From assembly GCA_002343075.1 (NCBI GenBank), contig DDRH01000045.1:1-63193 (forward strand): DNA of 63,193 nucleotides, read 5' to 3'. This document shows positions 33,562 to 42,598 of this stretch, one piece after another. The notes under the pieces are model-generated. The model made no database searches. It was not told where the DNA came from and saw nothing but the letters and a program-made list of their open reading frames with translations. How positions within the stretch are numbered: position 1 is the stretch's first letter; the number at the start of each line of letters is the position of its first letter. This DNA is from Phycisphaerales bacterium UBA2421. GTDB taxonomy: Bacteria > Planctomycetota > Phycisphaerae > Tepidisphaerales > Tepidisphaeraceae. A program made the translations under genes and the position numbers.

Positions 33562-34644
33562 GTGGCGAAGCGAATACTCCTGCTCATCACCGATCTTGAG
33601 ATTGGCGGCACCCCCACAGTCGTCCGCGAGCTGGCGACGCGTCTGCGGCCGTATGCGCATTTGGAGGTCATCTGCCTCAAAAAATGGGGACCGGTTGCAG
33701 ATCAGCTTCGCGAGTGCGGGGTCGCCACGACTGCGCTGGGCGCTTCGCGCGCCTGGCACCTGCCGGGCGTGGTCCGGCGGTTGCGCGCGATCATTGTCGA
33801 GCGGAAGATTGACACACTCTTCAGCTTCCTCGCGCATGCCAACACAGTCGCCTCAGTGGCGCTTGGCGGGTGTCCTGGCGTGCGCGGGCTGCAGTCGATT
33901 CAAACGGTGCAGCCGGCGCCGCGCTGGCATTGGCGTGTGCAGGGGTGGGTTAGCGATCGGGCCGAGAAATTTGTTGTTCCATCGACTGCGATCGTGCGCG
34001 TGGCATCCGAGCGTTCAGGCATCGCGCCCGAAAGGTGCATCGTCATCCCCAACGCGGTCGATCCGGCGTCCTATGAACAGATGAGCGTGTTTTCAGGGCA
34101 AGTGGCGCGCGTCGGGTACATTGGCCGGCTCGATCCGGCCAAGCAGCCGGAGTTGCTGGTCGAAATGATGCATTTTGCTGATGAATCGACCGAGCTTCAC
34201 TATTTTGGCGACGGCCGGGCGCGCCAGTCCATCGAGCGCGCCGCACGACAAACCTCAGCGCGCAGCCGGATCGTGTTGCACGGCACAGTTGGTGGCGATG
34301 GGGTAGGCCCGCAGGCGGCGCTTGCTCGGCTTGACTGCCTGATGTTGCCTTCAAAGGTGGAGGGTTTCGGGCTGGTTCTGATTGAGGCAATGGCGGCGGG
34401 GGTTCCGGTGATCGCCGTCGATGCGGGGGGAGTGCGAGATGTTGTTACGACCGGCGAGAATGGCCTGCTCATTCCGCCGGGGGGCGATCGCGCGACCGCG
34501 GAGTTGTTTGCCCGAGCACTCGCCACCCTCCGAAGCGATGCGGCGCTCCGCGATCGACTCATCGCAGGGGGATTGAAAACCGTGCACGATAAGTTCAGTT
34601 GGGATAGAGTGTTACCGCAATATCGAGCGCTGCTCGGCGTGTAA
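33562..34644 (+). CDS. GT4-family glycosyltransferase
   Basis: The 360-residue protein, starting at GTG 33562, has the GT-B fold of family GT4: N-terminal ILLLITDLEIGGTPTVVRELA, and a C-terminal sugar-nucleotide site with VGYIGRLDPAKQPELLVE, MLPSKVEGFGLVLIEAMAAGVPVIA and a conserved Glu. It transfers a sugar from a nucleotide donor to an acceptor, probably for polysaccharide or lipid-linked envelope glycans. The neighbour on the other strand is an LpxL-type acyltransferase, consistent with envelope work. Acceptor unknown. Confidence 0.88.
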   Translation: MAKRILLLITDLEIGGTPTVVRELATRLRPYAHLEVICLKKWGPVADQLRECGVATTALGASRAWHLPGVVRRLRAIIVERKIDTLFSFLAHANTVASVALGGCPGVRGLQSIQTVQPAPRWHWRVQGWVSDRAEKFVVPSTAIVRVASERSGIAPERCIVIPNAVDPASYEQMSVFSGQVARVGYIGRLDPAKQPELLVEMMHFADESTELHYFGDGRARQSIERAARQTSARSRIVLHGTVGGDGVGPQAALARLDCLMLPSKVEGFGLVLIEAMAAGVPVIAVDAGGVRDVVTTGENGLLIPPGGDRATAELFARALATLRSDAALRDRLIAGGLKTVHDKFSWDRVLPQYRALLGV

Positions 34645-34679
34645 ACCAACTGCATGCCCCTTCCGCGGCGCGGCGGGGG

Positions 34680-35609
34680 TCAGTCAAACTGCTCGGGCGC
34701 CTCGCCTTTGGGCCGGGTTTTCCATCGACGATGAACCCAGAGATATTGTCCCGGGTCGGCGCGGGTGAAGTCTTCAATTGCTTTGGTGTACCGCTGCGTG
34801 ATGTAGCGGAGCGGGTCATCCTGCTGTGCCCAATCGTCGGGCCAGATGATGTCTTCCACGCCCAGATCAAACTCAAACCGCCCGTTCTTCCGGCGCGCGT
34901 ATCCGACGATGATCGGCACGCGAAACTGCATCGCCAAAAGGCCGATCGATTTGTAGGTGCTGGCTTTGCGCCCAAAAAAATCGACAAACATCCCTTTCAC
35001 GCCCGCATTCTGATCGGCAATAAATCCCACGGCCCCCTTCCGTTCGAGCAGCGGGACCACCTCGGCGGTCGCGCCTTTCTTATCGATGATGCGCTGGCCC
35101 ATGCGCTCGCGGACGCCCATGACGTACTCATTGATGTAGGGGTTATCCAGCGGGCGCGCGACACTTGTTGTCTCAAATCCGAGTGTTGCCAGCGCATAAC
35201 CAAGCACCTCCCATGCACCGTAGTGCCCGGTAAGCATGATCACGCCCTGTTTCTGTTCGAGAAGGATCTTGAGCGTCGGGCCGAGTTGGGTGAGCTTGAT
35301 ATGTCGAGCGACGGTTTCGATGCGAATCAGCCGTGAAGTGAACATCGTCTCGACACCGAGCATTACGAGTTGCTGCATGCTCTCCCGGGCGAGCCGCCTT
35401 GCGCTGGCGTCACTCATGTCTGGGAAGCTTCTCTTGATGTTGCCAATGGCACGCTTCCTGTGCCTTACGTCAACGTAGAACATGATGGTGCCGATAAGCC
35501 TGGCAGCGTCCTGGCAAAGGTTTACCGGCCAGCAATGCAGGCACATGCTGACGAGACGCAGGCCCGCGTACTGTAAACGGTCGAGGAAGTCGTTGCGGGG
35601 TTTGGCCAT
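34680..35609 (-). CDS. LpxL/HtrB-type lipid A acyltransferase
   Basis: This family adds secondary acyl chains to lipid A precursors at the inner membrane. The start at 35609 gives a 309-residue protein (MAKPRNDFLDRLQYAG), the usual length; the frame extends 58 codons upstream without support. The catalytic HX4E motif is visible in LTGHYGAWEVLGYAL; FIADQNAGVKGMFVDFFGRKAS is the second conserved block, and the C-terminal QYLWVHRRWKTRP is typical. With lptD in the window it supports an outer membrane with LPS. It is convergent with the GT4 gene. Confidence 0.9.
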   Translation of the reverse strand: MAKPRNDFLDRLQYAGLRLVSMCLHCWPVNLCQDAARLIGTIMFYVDVRHRKRAIGNIKRSFPDMSDASARRLARESMQQLVMLGVETMFTSRLIRIETVARHIKLTQLGPTLKILLEQKQGVIMLTGHYGAWEVLGYALATLGFETTSVARPLDNPYINEYVMGVRERMGQRIIDKKGATAEVVPLLERKGAVGFIADQNAGVKGMFVDFFGRKASTYKSIGLLAMQFRVPIIVGYARRKNGRFEFDLGVEDIIWPDDWAQQDDPLRYITQRYTKAIEDFTRADPGQYLWVHRRWKTRPKGEAPEQFD

Positions 35610-35814
35610 CGATGCTTCGCACGGCCCGTGCGCGTGCGCAGGCATCATCGGTTTGGTGCGGCATTTGGCAAGGCTAGGCCCCCGGTCGTAAAATGCTGCA
35701 AGGAAGTCGGGTGGTTTGCGAATGGATGGTAACCGGTGAGAATCGGGCGAGGGCCGCCGGGAACACGGTGCGGCATGGTGCACGACACCGCTGGTATGAA
35801 CGATGAGGGTTGGT

Positions 35815-36327
35815 ATGCACGAACAATGGTATTACGCCGTCGGCAGCGAGCAGCGGGGGCCGGTGGCTGCCGAGGCCATTCGGGAGATGATTCAGCGGAG
35901 CCACCTTTCTCCCGAGGCGCTGGTGTGGCGTGACGGGCTGTCGGATTGGGTGCCGGCGTCGACGTTGCCAGAATTTCAGCCCGCCGCAATCCCCCCGCCC
36001 GCAGCGGCGCAACCCGCGTGGACACCTCCTCCGCCGACCGCGGGCGAACCGCAACCGAGTTATGTCAACTATCAGACCCCGCCCACAGAGCAAGGCGGTG
36101 GGCTGGCGGTGGCCTCGCTGGTGCTGGGGATCATCTCCATTCCGGGCGCATGCCTCGCCTGCCTGGGCCTGATACTCGGTATCCTGGCAATCATTTTCGG
36201 CGTGATGAACAAAAACCCAGCGCACGCCGGACAAGCCAAGGCCGGGCTGATCTGCGGTATCATCGGTGTTGTGCTGTCAGTCGGAAGCGGCATCTTCGGA
36301 GTGATCGCTCAGATGGGGCGACTGTAG
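35815..36327 (+). CDS. GYF_2-domain and DUF4190 membrane protein
   Basis: I start at ATG 35815 because GAGGG lies at ribosome-site distance; ATG 35803 is in frame but poorly spaced. The 170-residue protein opens with a GYF_2-type domain (EQWYYAVGSEQRGPVAAEAIREMI, written in part; VWRDGLSDWVPA), a Pro/Ala-rich linker (about residues 65-90) and two hydrophobic helices of DUF4190 type (GGLAVASLVLGIISI, GLICGIIGVVLSVGSG). Such proteins sit in the inner membrane with the GYF domain facing a proline-rich partner. Role unknown. Confidence 0.82.
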   Translation: MHEQWYYAVGSEQRGPVAAEAIREMIQRSHLSPEALVWRDGLSDWVPASTLPEFQPAAIPPPAAAQPAWTPPPPTAGEPQPSYVNYQTPPTEQGGGLAVASLVLGIISIPGACLACLGLILGILAIIFGVMNKNPAHAGQAKAGLICGIIGVVLSVGSGIFGVIAQMGRL

Positions 36328-36346
36328 CGCGATCCAGCCTTGCGGG

Positions 36347-37552
36347 CTACCCGCCAATGCGGCTCATCTGCTCATTGCCGCGGCGCGAGTGCACCTCGGG
36401 TTTTAGGCGCACGCACTCAGTCATCGCGCTGGCGATCCGGTCATAACGGGTCGCCTGCGACTCGGCCCGATCTGGGAGGGCGCGCAGAATCGGCTTCAAG
36501 TCAACCTCGCCGCCTTCAAACAAACATGACCGCAAAACTCCATTGGCGGTGAGGCGCAGCCGGTTGCAGGTGGAGCAGAATGGCGCGCTCATGGCGCTAA
36601 TGAACCCCAGCCGGCCCTTCGGGTTGCCACGAGCGATGCGGTATGGCACCGCAGGGCCGACTCCGGCTTCGTGCATGCGATCGATCGGGGTGAGAGGGCC
36701 GTGCATGGCTTCGATCGCCGCACGGATTTCGCCTTCAGGAATCAGCGCATCGGCCCCGCGGTCCTGGGCACCGCACCCGGCGGCAGGGCCGAGTTCATCC
36801 GCGGCGATACGCGGGCCTGCAGTGCTTACAACCGCGTTGGGTGTCCCGCGGGCTGGCTGCAGATTCCCCAATGCCGGCGACGCGTGCATGACCGCGGCAT
36901 CGCCGAGGGGCATGTATTCTATAAAACGCACCGTCAGAGGATGTTGGACCGAGAGCGCTGCAAAGTCGGCAAACTCATCGTCGTTGGTCCCTCGCATCGC
37001 AACGCAGTTCAGTTTCACGTTTTCAAAGCCCACGTCGATCGCACGCTTCACGCCACGCATGACTTTGTCCAACTGGCCAGTGCGGGTGATTCGTCGAAAC
37101 TTTTCGGGATTCAGGCTATCGATGCTGACAGTCACCCGATCAAGACCTGCTTGCTTGAGTGGGGCGGCCAGGTCTTCGAGACAGAAGCCGTTGGTGGTCA
37201 GCGAGAGGTCCTTCACGCCGGGAATCTGGCGGATCAGCCCAACCAATTCGACGATGCCGTGTCTGACGGTTGGCTCTCCTCCGGTGAGTTTGAACCGGCG
37301 GATGCCATGAATGTCGATCGCGGCGCGGACGACATCGGCGATTTCTTCGAAAGTGAGAATTTCGTCCCTGGGCAACCACCGCACGCCCTCCGCGGGCATG
37401 CAGTAAACGCATCGGAAGTTGCACCGGTCGGTGACGCTAATCCGCAGCACCTGCACCGCCGAGATCGACCGAGGGCCCGTTTCAAGTGCAGGCAGCCACG
37501 CAGGTTGCGCCTCGGAGCGGTCTTGCAAAGCTGGTAAAACCGTCAATTGCAT
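36347..37552 (-). CDS. moaA: GTP 3',8-cyclase MoaA
   Basis: MoaA starts molybdenum cofactor synthesis by radical rearrangement of GTP. The 401-residue protein has the radical SAM cluster Cys44, Cys48 and Cys51 (CNFRCVYC), KLTGGEPTVR, and a C-terminal [4Fe-4S] site Cys326, Cys329 and Cys343 (CSTCNRLRLTANGVLRSC). It ends in the essential Gly-Gly (MSRIGG). The family is about 330 residues; the extra length is an N-terminal extension and an insert of about 45 residues between FIEYMPLGDAAVM and LIPEGEIRAAI that is rich in Ala, Pro and Gly. No other moa gene is near. Confidence 0.95.
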   Translation of the reverse strand: MQLTVLPALQDRSEAQPAWLPALETGPRSISAVQVLRISVTDRCNFRCVYCMPAEGVRWLPRDEILTFEEIADVVRAAIDIHGIRRFKLTGGEPTVRHGIVELVGLIRQIPGVKDLSLTTNGFCLEDLAAPLKQAGLDRVTVSIDSLNPEKFRRITRTGQLDKVMRGVKRAIDVGFENVKLNCVAMRGTNDDEFADFAALSVQHPLTVRFIEYMPLGDAAVMHASPALGNLQPARGTPNAVVSTAGPRIAADELGPAAGCGAQDRGADALIPEGEIRAAIEAMHGPLTPIDRMHEAGVGPAVPYRIARGNPKGRLGFISAMSAPFCSTCNRLRLTANGVLRSCLFEGGEVDLKPILRALPDRAESQATRYDRIASAMTECVRLKPEVHSRRGNEQMSRIGG

Positions 37553-37735
37553 GATTCTTCCAGGAAATATCTTACCGCAGCGTGCGAATAAGTTGAACGA
37601 TTATCACGGTTTTTGCCGTGTGCGCTTTACGCTTGTCGCGGGTTGTGTTAGCTTTCCGGCCCTTTAAGTCGGAACGGGCTATACAGTCCGACGAAAAGAG
37701 CGAACCGCAAATTATAGCCACTTAAGGAGTGCAAT

Positions 37736-39511
37736 ATGTATCGAGTTTCCCGCATTGCCGTCGGCGCCGTTGCGATGGTCGTGCTTGTCGCGGCCAACAT
37801 GGTGCGAGCCAGTGTGCTCGATCAGGTGCCGGGCGAGTCGTTAATCGTTGTAAAAGTAACTAATGTGAAGGCGACCAGCGACAAACTGGCCAAGTTCGCG
37901 ACCGACCTCGGCGTGGCCGCATTCGCGCCGCCGTTGATGGACCCCCTGGGTTTCATCCGCGAGCAGGCTGGTATCACCGCCGGCACGAATGACGCTGGTG
38001 ACATGGCGTTTGTGTTTATCGATCCTGCCGTCACGGGCAGCGACGATCAGTCGTTTGTCGTCTTGATTCCGGTGAGCGATTATGGCGCTTTCATCGGCAA
38101 TTTTGCGGATGCGAAGACCGATGGCTCGGTCACCGAGTTCACCCCGAATGGTGCCCCGTCGCCCGTGTTCGCCGCACAGTGGGGCGACTACGCTGCCGTT
38201 GCGCCGATGAAGGAAATCGCCAGCCTCAAGCCCACGGGCATGAAGGTTGCGGGCGTGACCGAGAAGGAACTGGGCAAGGACATTGTGATGCTTGCCAACA
38301 CCCGCAGCATCCGAACCAAGCTGCAGCCTCACCTCACGGAAGGTCGCGCGGAGATCGCCAAGAGCATTGACGAAGAACTGAGCAACGATGCCGACATGGC
38401 CAAATTTGGGCCGACCATCAAGCTCGGCGTTGACCGGTTGTTTGACATCGCTGACTCGTTTTTGCGTGACAATGACGCTTCGACCGTCGCCATCAACTTC
38501 GTGCCAGACGGTCTGAACATTTCGGTCGTGGCCGAGTTTACCAACGGAAGCTACCTCGGCGATTTTGTTTCCAAGAACAAAAACACCACTGAATCGTTTA
38601 CTGTTGGTTTGCCCGCAGGAAAGTATCTGGCGTTCGGCGGGTTCACCGGCGACCCGGTCCTGTCTGCGAAGATGGTTGATGACATCGCAGCGCCTGTCGT
38701 TGCCGAACTGCAGAAGGCCGGCGGTAAAGAGGCTGACGCTGTCACTAAGTTTTACGGCATCCTGATGGACTACATCAAAGCGACCGAAGGCCAGACTTTC
38801 GGCATGGTCGCCCCCGAGGGTGAAGTGGGGCAGACGGCATTGCTGCAGGTGGTCAACATTTACACCGGCGACGCCGCCAAGATGAAAGCCGCCTATATTG
38901 GCATGATGGAGGGCCAGAGCGAGCTGATGACCGCATTTGGCATGCCCGCAGACCAGATGAGCTACACCGTCACCCCGGGCGCCAAGACGATCGAAGGCCT
39001 GGCGTTTGATCAGGTCAAGGGCGACTTCAAGATCGACGGCGGGGGGCCGGAGGTCGAACAGATGATGAAGTTTATGTACGGCCCGGATGGCATGAATTTC
39101 TATGTTGCCGAACTGGGTGCCGACAAGCTCGTGCAGGCGTTCGGAATTGATGATGCCATGATCGCCGCGACGGTGAAGGCAACCAAAGACAAGACCGATG
39201 TCCTGGGCGCGTTGCCCGGCGTGAAGGCAGTGACCGCACAACTCCCCGCCAACAAGAGCGGTGTATTTTATGTCGCGATCGATGAATTCGTCGGCACCGG
39301 CCTGAACGTTGCCAAGCAGTTTGGCTTCGGAATGAACGTGCAGATGCAGCCCGACCTTCCCCCGCTGGCGATGAGCACAGCGACCGAAGGGACCGCGATT
39401 CGCATCGACGTGCATGCCCCGACGCAATTGATCAGCCAGCTTATCGCCGCGGGCTTCCAGATTGCCATGCAGGCGCAGGGCGGCGGTCGTGGTGGGCCGG
39501 GCGGGCTGTAG
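37736..39511 (+). CDS. Exported protein of unknown function (591 aa)
   Basis: A strong ribosome site (AAGGAG) precedes the ATG at 37736. The N-terminus MYRVSRIAVGAVAMVVLVAANMVRAS is a signal peptide. The remaining 565 residues have no motif I recognise, but alternate beta-rich and helical parts with repeated patterns (PAVTGSDDQSFVVLIPVSDYGAFI; YAAVAPMKEIASLKP) like planctomycete DUF3352-type exported proteins. The C-terminus is Gly-rich (GGGRGGPGGL). A hairpin terminator follows at 39575. The upstream gene moaA is divergent. Confidence 0.7.
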   Translation: MYRVSRIAVGAVAMVVLVAANMVRASVLDQVPGESLIVVKVTNVKATSDKLAKFATDLGVAAFAPPLMDPLGFIREQAGITAGTNDAGDMAFVFIDPAVTGSDDQSFVVLIPVSDYGAFIGNFADAKTDGSVTEFTPNGAPSPVFAAQWGDYAAVAPMKEIASLKPTGMKVAGVTEKELGKDIVMLANTRSIRTKLQPHLTEGRAEIAKSIDEELSNDADMAKFGPTIKLGVDRLFDIADSFLRDNDASTVAINFVPDGLNISVVAEFTNGSYLGDFVSKNKNTTESFTVGLPAGKYLAFGGFTGDPVLSAKMVDDIAAPVVAELQKAGGKEADAVTKFYGILMDYIKATEGQTFGMVAPEGEVGQTALLQVVNIYTGDAAKMKAAYIGMMEGQSELMTAFGMPADQMSYTVTPGAKTIEGLAFDQVKGDFKIDGGGPEVEQMMKFMYGPDGMNFYVAELGADKLVQAFGIDDAMIAATVKATKDKTDVLGALPGVKAVTAQLPANKSGVFYVAIDEFVGTGLNVAKQFGFGMNVQMQPDLPPLAMSTATEGTAIRIDVHAPTQLISQLIAAGFQIAMQAQGGGRGGPGGL

Positions 39512-39574
39512 CCTTGATTCTGCGACAGGTCGTCAATGCAGTTTGACGGCAGTCTGACGCTCAAATGAACCCGA

Positions 39575-39601
39575 CGAAGGCCGGCCTTGTGCCGGCCTTC
39601 G
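39575..39601 (+). terminator. Intrinsic terminator-like hairpin
   Basis: CGAAGGCCGGC (39575-39585) and GCCGGCCTTCG (39591-39601) form a perfect 11-bp stem around the loop CTTGT. It lies between the exported protein (ending 39511) and convergent trpD (ending 39651), so it may end both transcripts. The following T run is weak. Confidence 0.65.
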
Positions 39602-39650
39602 TTGCGTATGGGGCCGCAACGGGACGCGTAAGACGCGTACATTGAGAATT

Positions 39651-40664
39651 CTAGCTTTGCGATGCCGTGATGAGCGCGTCGAGCGTCTGGCGGGCCTTGC
39701 CTTCATCAATCGCCGCGTGGCATACCTCAACGGCGCGGGGCAGGCTCGATGCCAAACCAAGCACAACCAGCCCGGCGGCGGCGTTGAGAACGGCAATGTC
39801 GCGCGCAGGACCCCGTTTGCGGTCAACGATCCCCGTAATGATCGCGGCGCTGCCGGCGACGCTGTCTGTTTGCAGGTCGCTCAGGCGCGCGTGCTCAAAC
39901 CCCAGTAAACTCGGGTCGAGTGACCAGGTTTTGACATGGCCGTCATGCAACTCGCTCACGCGGGTCGGGCCGAGGGTGGAAAGCTCGTCGAGTCCGTCGT
40001 CGGCGTGAACAACCCACGCGCGCCGGCTGCCCAACTCGCGCAGCACCGCGGCGAGGCGGTCGGTGAGTTCCGGCGAAAAAACGCCGAGAAGCTGGTGCTG
40101 CGCCCGGGCCGGATTAGTCAGCGGGCCAAGCAGGTTGAACACCGTCGGAATGCCAAGCGCCGTCCGCGCCGCAGCGACGTGCTTCATCGCAGGATGGTGC
40201 GATCGCGCAAAAGCGAAACAGATGCCCGCCGACCGCATGCAGGCTTCGGCTTGGGTGGGGGACTGATCGAGCTTCACGCCGAGCGCTTCAAGCACATCGG
40301 CAGAACCGGTTTTGCTCGATGCAGAACGATTTCCGTGCTTTACCACCCGTGCCCCGGCGGCAGCGGCAATCAGCGCGGCGGCGGTCGAGATGTTAAACGT
40401 GCCACGCGTGTCGCCACCGGTGCCGCAAGTGTCGAGTAGTGGATGCGTGCTCTGGTCGATTGCAACCGGCACCACCTTCTCGCGCATCACCTCCGCGGCG
40501 CCGACGAGTTCATCAACCGTCGAACCCTTTGCCGCCAGCCCCACCAGCAGCCCGCCGATCTGCGCGTCGGCCGCTTCACCCGACATGATCGCGGCAAATG
40601 CCTCCCGCGCCTCGTCCCGAGTTAAGTCTTCCCGGCGGCAGAGTTTGAGCAGTAGCTGTTTCAT
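39651..40664 (-). CDS. trpD: Anthranilate phosphoribosyltransferase
   Basis: TrpD joins anthranilate to PRPP in tryptophan synthesis. The 337-residue length is standard. The PRPP/anthranilate motifs are intact: LDTCGTGGDTRGTFNIST (about residues 77-94), VVKHGNRSASSKTGSADVLEALG and GIPTVFNLLGPLTNPA. No other trp gene is adjacent. It begins three bases before the end of galK on the same strand, so the two may be co-transcribed although their pathways differ. Confidence 0.97.
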   Translation of the reverse strand: MKQLLLKLCRREDLTRDEAREAFAAIMSGEAADAQIGGLLVGLAAKGSTVDELVGAAEVMREKVVPVAIDQSTHPLLDTCGTGGDTRGTFNISTAAALIAAAAGARVVKHGNRSASSKTGSADVLEALGVKLDQSPTQAEACMRSAGICFAFARSHHPAMKHVAAARTALGIPTVFNLLGPLTNPARAQHQLLGVFSPELTDRLAAVLRELGSRRAWVVHADDGLDELSTLGPTRVSELHDGHVKTWSLDPSLLGFEHARLSDLQTDSVAGSAAIITGIVDRKRGPARDIAVLNAAAGLVVLGLASSLPRAVEVCHAAIDEGKARQTLDALITASQS

Positions 40665-40667
40665 GAG

Positions 40668-41837
40668 TCAGTCAGCCAGCCCGGCACCCGCTGCGGCAGC
40701 GGTGGAAAACACGGTGGCATCGATGCCAAACTTACGTTTGTACGCGTGACGAAGATGCTCGATCACACCCTCGGCCATCCGCGGCTGGGCCAGCGCAACG
40801 ATGCACCCACCAAATCCGCCGCCGGTCATTCGCGCGCCGTAGACACCCTTGGCTTCGAGCGACTCATTCACCAGAAAATCGAGCTCTGCGCAACTTACCT
40901 CGTAATCGAGCCGCAGTGAGTCGTGACTTTGTTGCATGAGCACACCGACATCTTCATACCGCCGTTTCCCCAGCAATTCGGCAGCGGCGCGGCATCGTTC
41001 GATTTCGGTGACCACATGCTTGGCGCGCCGATAGGTAGTGTCATCGAGCGTGCCCTTTGCCGCCTGCACTTGCTCGGGCGAGACGTCCCGCAGTGATCTC
41101 ACAGATTGATCGCGTGCCTGGAAAAAAGATACGGCATAATTGCAGCTATCCACCCGCGCCGCGTACGCGCCGTCGGACAGCTCGTGGTGCACCATCGTGT
41201 TGGCGATCACTACGCGCAGCTCCTTGGAGTCGATCGGTACGAAGTGTTTGCTGTGGTCGCGGCAGTCGAGAAGCATCGCATGCCCCGCACGGCTGCTGGC
41301 GACTGCGGTCTGGTCCATGATGCCGCAGGGGACATTGGCATAGTTGCGTTCGGCCTGCTGGCAGATGAGCGCGAGCCGGTCGGCGTCCATTCGGTTGCCG
41401 CCGCCGGCGAGCAGGCTCAGGCCCGTCGCGACCAGAATCGCCGCCGAACTGCTCAATCCGCCGCCGACAGGCAGCGTGTTGTGGAGAAGCAGATCCATGC
41501 CAACGAGCGGAATGCCCGCCTTCAGCATCTCCGCCGCCACGCCCTTGCTGTAGTTCGTCCATTGCGGTGCCCGAGATTCGATGCGCCCATCTAGCTCAAT
41601 ATCGACTCGTTCGCCGGGAAACGCGGTCGATTCGACGACCAGTCGACTGTCGCTGCGCGTTCTGCAGATGCCAAAGACATATCGTTCGATCGCCATCGGC
41701 AGCACCAGGCCGCAGTTGTAATCAGTATGTTCGCCGATGAGATTAACACGGCCCGGCGCGCGGATGGCGCGCAGCCGGCCGCCGTCGCCGAAGCGTTCGA
41801 TGAACTTCGATTTTGCCTCGAAAAGTGCATCCGACAT
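40668..41837 (-). CDS. galK: Galactokinase
   Basis: GalK phosphorylates galactose at C1 with ATP. The 389-residue protein has all GHMP kinase motifs: PGRVNLIGEHTDYNCGLVLPMA (galactokinase signature, in part), PVGGGLSSSAAILVA (ATP-binding) and GVYGARMTGGGFGGCIVAL near the C-terminus. It lies upstream of trpD on the same strand with a three-base gap, and its start faces the tmk gene over about 80 bases. No other gal gene is present. Confidence 0.96.
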   Translation of the reverse strand: MSDALFEAKSKFIERFGDGGRLRAIRAPGRVNLIGEHTDYNCGLVLPMAIERYVFGICRTRSDSRLVVESTAFPGERVDIELDGRIESRAPQWTNYSKGVAAEMLKAGIPLVGMDLLLHNTLPVGGGLSSSAAILVATGLSLLAGGGNRMDADRLALICQQAERNYANVPCGIMDQTAVASSRAGHAMLLDCRDHSKHFVPIDSKELRVVIANTMVHHELSDGAYAARVDSCNYAVSFFQARDQSVRSLRDVSPEQVQAAKGTLDDTTYRRAKHVVTEIERCRAAAELLGKRRYEDVGVLMQQSHDSLRLDYEVSCAELDFLVNESLEAKGVYGARMTGGGFGGCIVALAQPRMAEGVIEHLRHAYKRKFGIDATVFSTAAAAGAGLAD

Positions 41838-41917
41838 GATCGTTCACTCTAGATCGCGCGATGATGACTTTCAAGCACGCCGCACGGGCATTACACTCGG
41901 AGGCGAAGTCTTCAGGC

Positions 41918-42598
41918 ATGACACCACTGAACGGAAAGTTCATCGTATTCGACGGCGGCGAAGGTTGCGGCAAGTCGACCCAAGCCCGGCTGCTGCAGCA
42001 ACGGCTCGAAGCGGGCGGCGCGCGCGTGCTGCTGGTGCGCGATCCCGGTTCGACGCGCGTCGGAGAAATGATCCGGGGTGTGGTGCTTGATCCCGATCAT
42101 GGCGAGATCGTCATGCGCTGCGAGATGATGCTCTACATGGCCGCCCGAGCGCAGATGATGGGAGAGATCATCCTGCCGGCGCTGGCAGACAACCAGGTGG
42201 TGATCTGCGACCGATTCGTCAGCAGCACGCTTGCCTACCAGCTTGGAGGCGACGGGCTTTCGGCCGATGAGATTCGCGCCGTGGCGGAAATCGCGCTCCG
42301 CGGGCGATGGCCCGATCTCACCCTCATTTTTGACATGCCAGTGGAGCACAGCCGCAACCGCGTGCGCGCCAAGTTCGAGCAGCGGACTGAAACTCTCTTT
42401 GGCGAGCAGGTAAAGGTCGTCAAAGACCGGATTGAGCAACGCCCCGAGGCGTATCATGAACAGGTACGGCAAAATTATCTGGCCCAGGTCGAGCGCGATC
42501 CGGAGCGCCATAAGCTTATCGATGGCGCGCATCCGGTCGAGCGGGTGCACCAGCACGTTGTCCAGGCGATTTCTCAGGTGCTGGGCCTCGACCTATGA
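41918..42598 (+). CDS. tmk: Thymidylate kinase
   Basis: Tmk makes dTDP from dTMP. I start at ATG 41918 (MTPLNGKFIVF), giving 226 residues; an earlier frame start at 41861 would add 19 residues not seen in the family. The P-loop GGEGCGKST, the DR(F/Y) in CDRFVSSTLAYQ and the lid region near VEHSRNRVRAK are present. It overlaps holB by ATGA (42595-42598), the common tmk-holB arrangement. Confidence 0.95.
   Translation: MTPLNGKFIVFDGGEGCGKSTQARLLQQRLEAGGARVLLVRDPGSTRVGEMIRGVVLDPDHGEIVMRCEMMLYMAARAQMMGEIILPALADNQVVICDRFVSSTLAYQLGGDGLSADEIRAVAEIALRGRWPDLTLIFDMPVEHSRNRVRAKFEQRTETLFGEQVKVVKDRIEQRPEAYHEQVRQNYLAQVERDPERHKLIDGAHPVERVHQHVVQAISQVLGLDL

Noticed and set aside
37553..37735. Possible molybdenum-cofactor riboswitch upstream of moaA
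   Set aside because: The 183-base divergent region contains only a short CGGCAAAAACCG hairpin; no conserved multi-stem fold could be made by eye.
37841..39427. A 528-codon minus-strand frame opposite the 591-residue exported protein
   Set aside because: The plus frame has a strong ribosome site and a signal peptide; the minus frame has neither.
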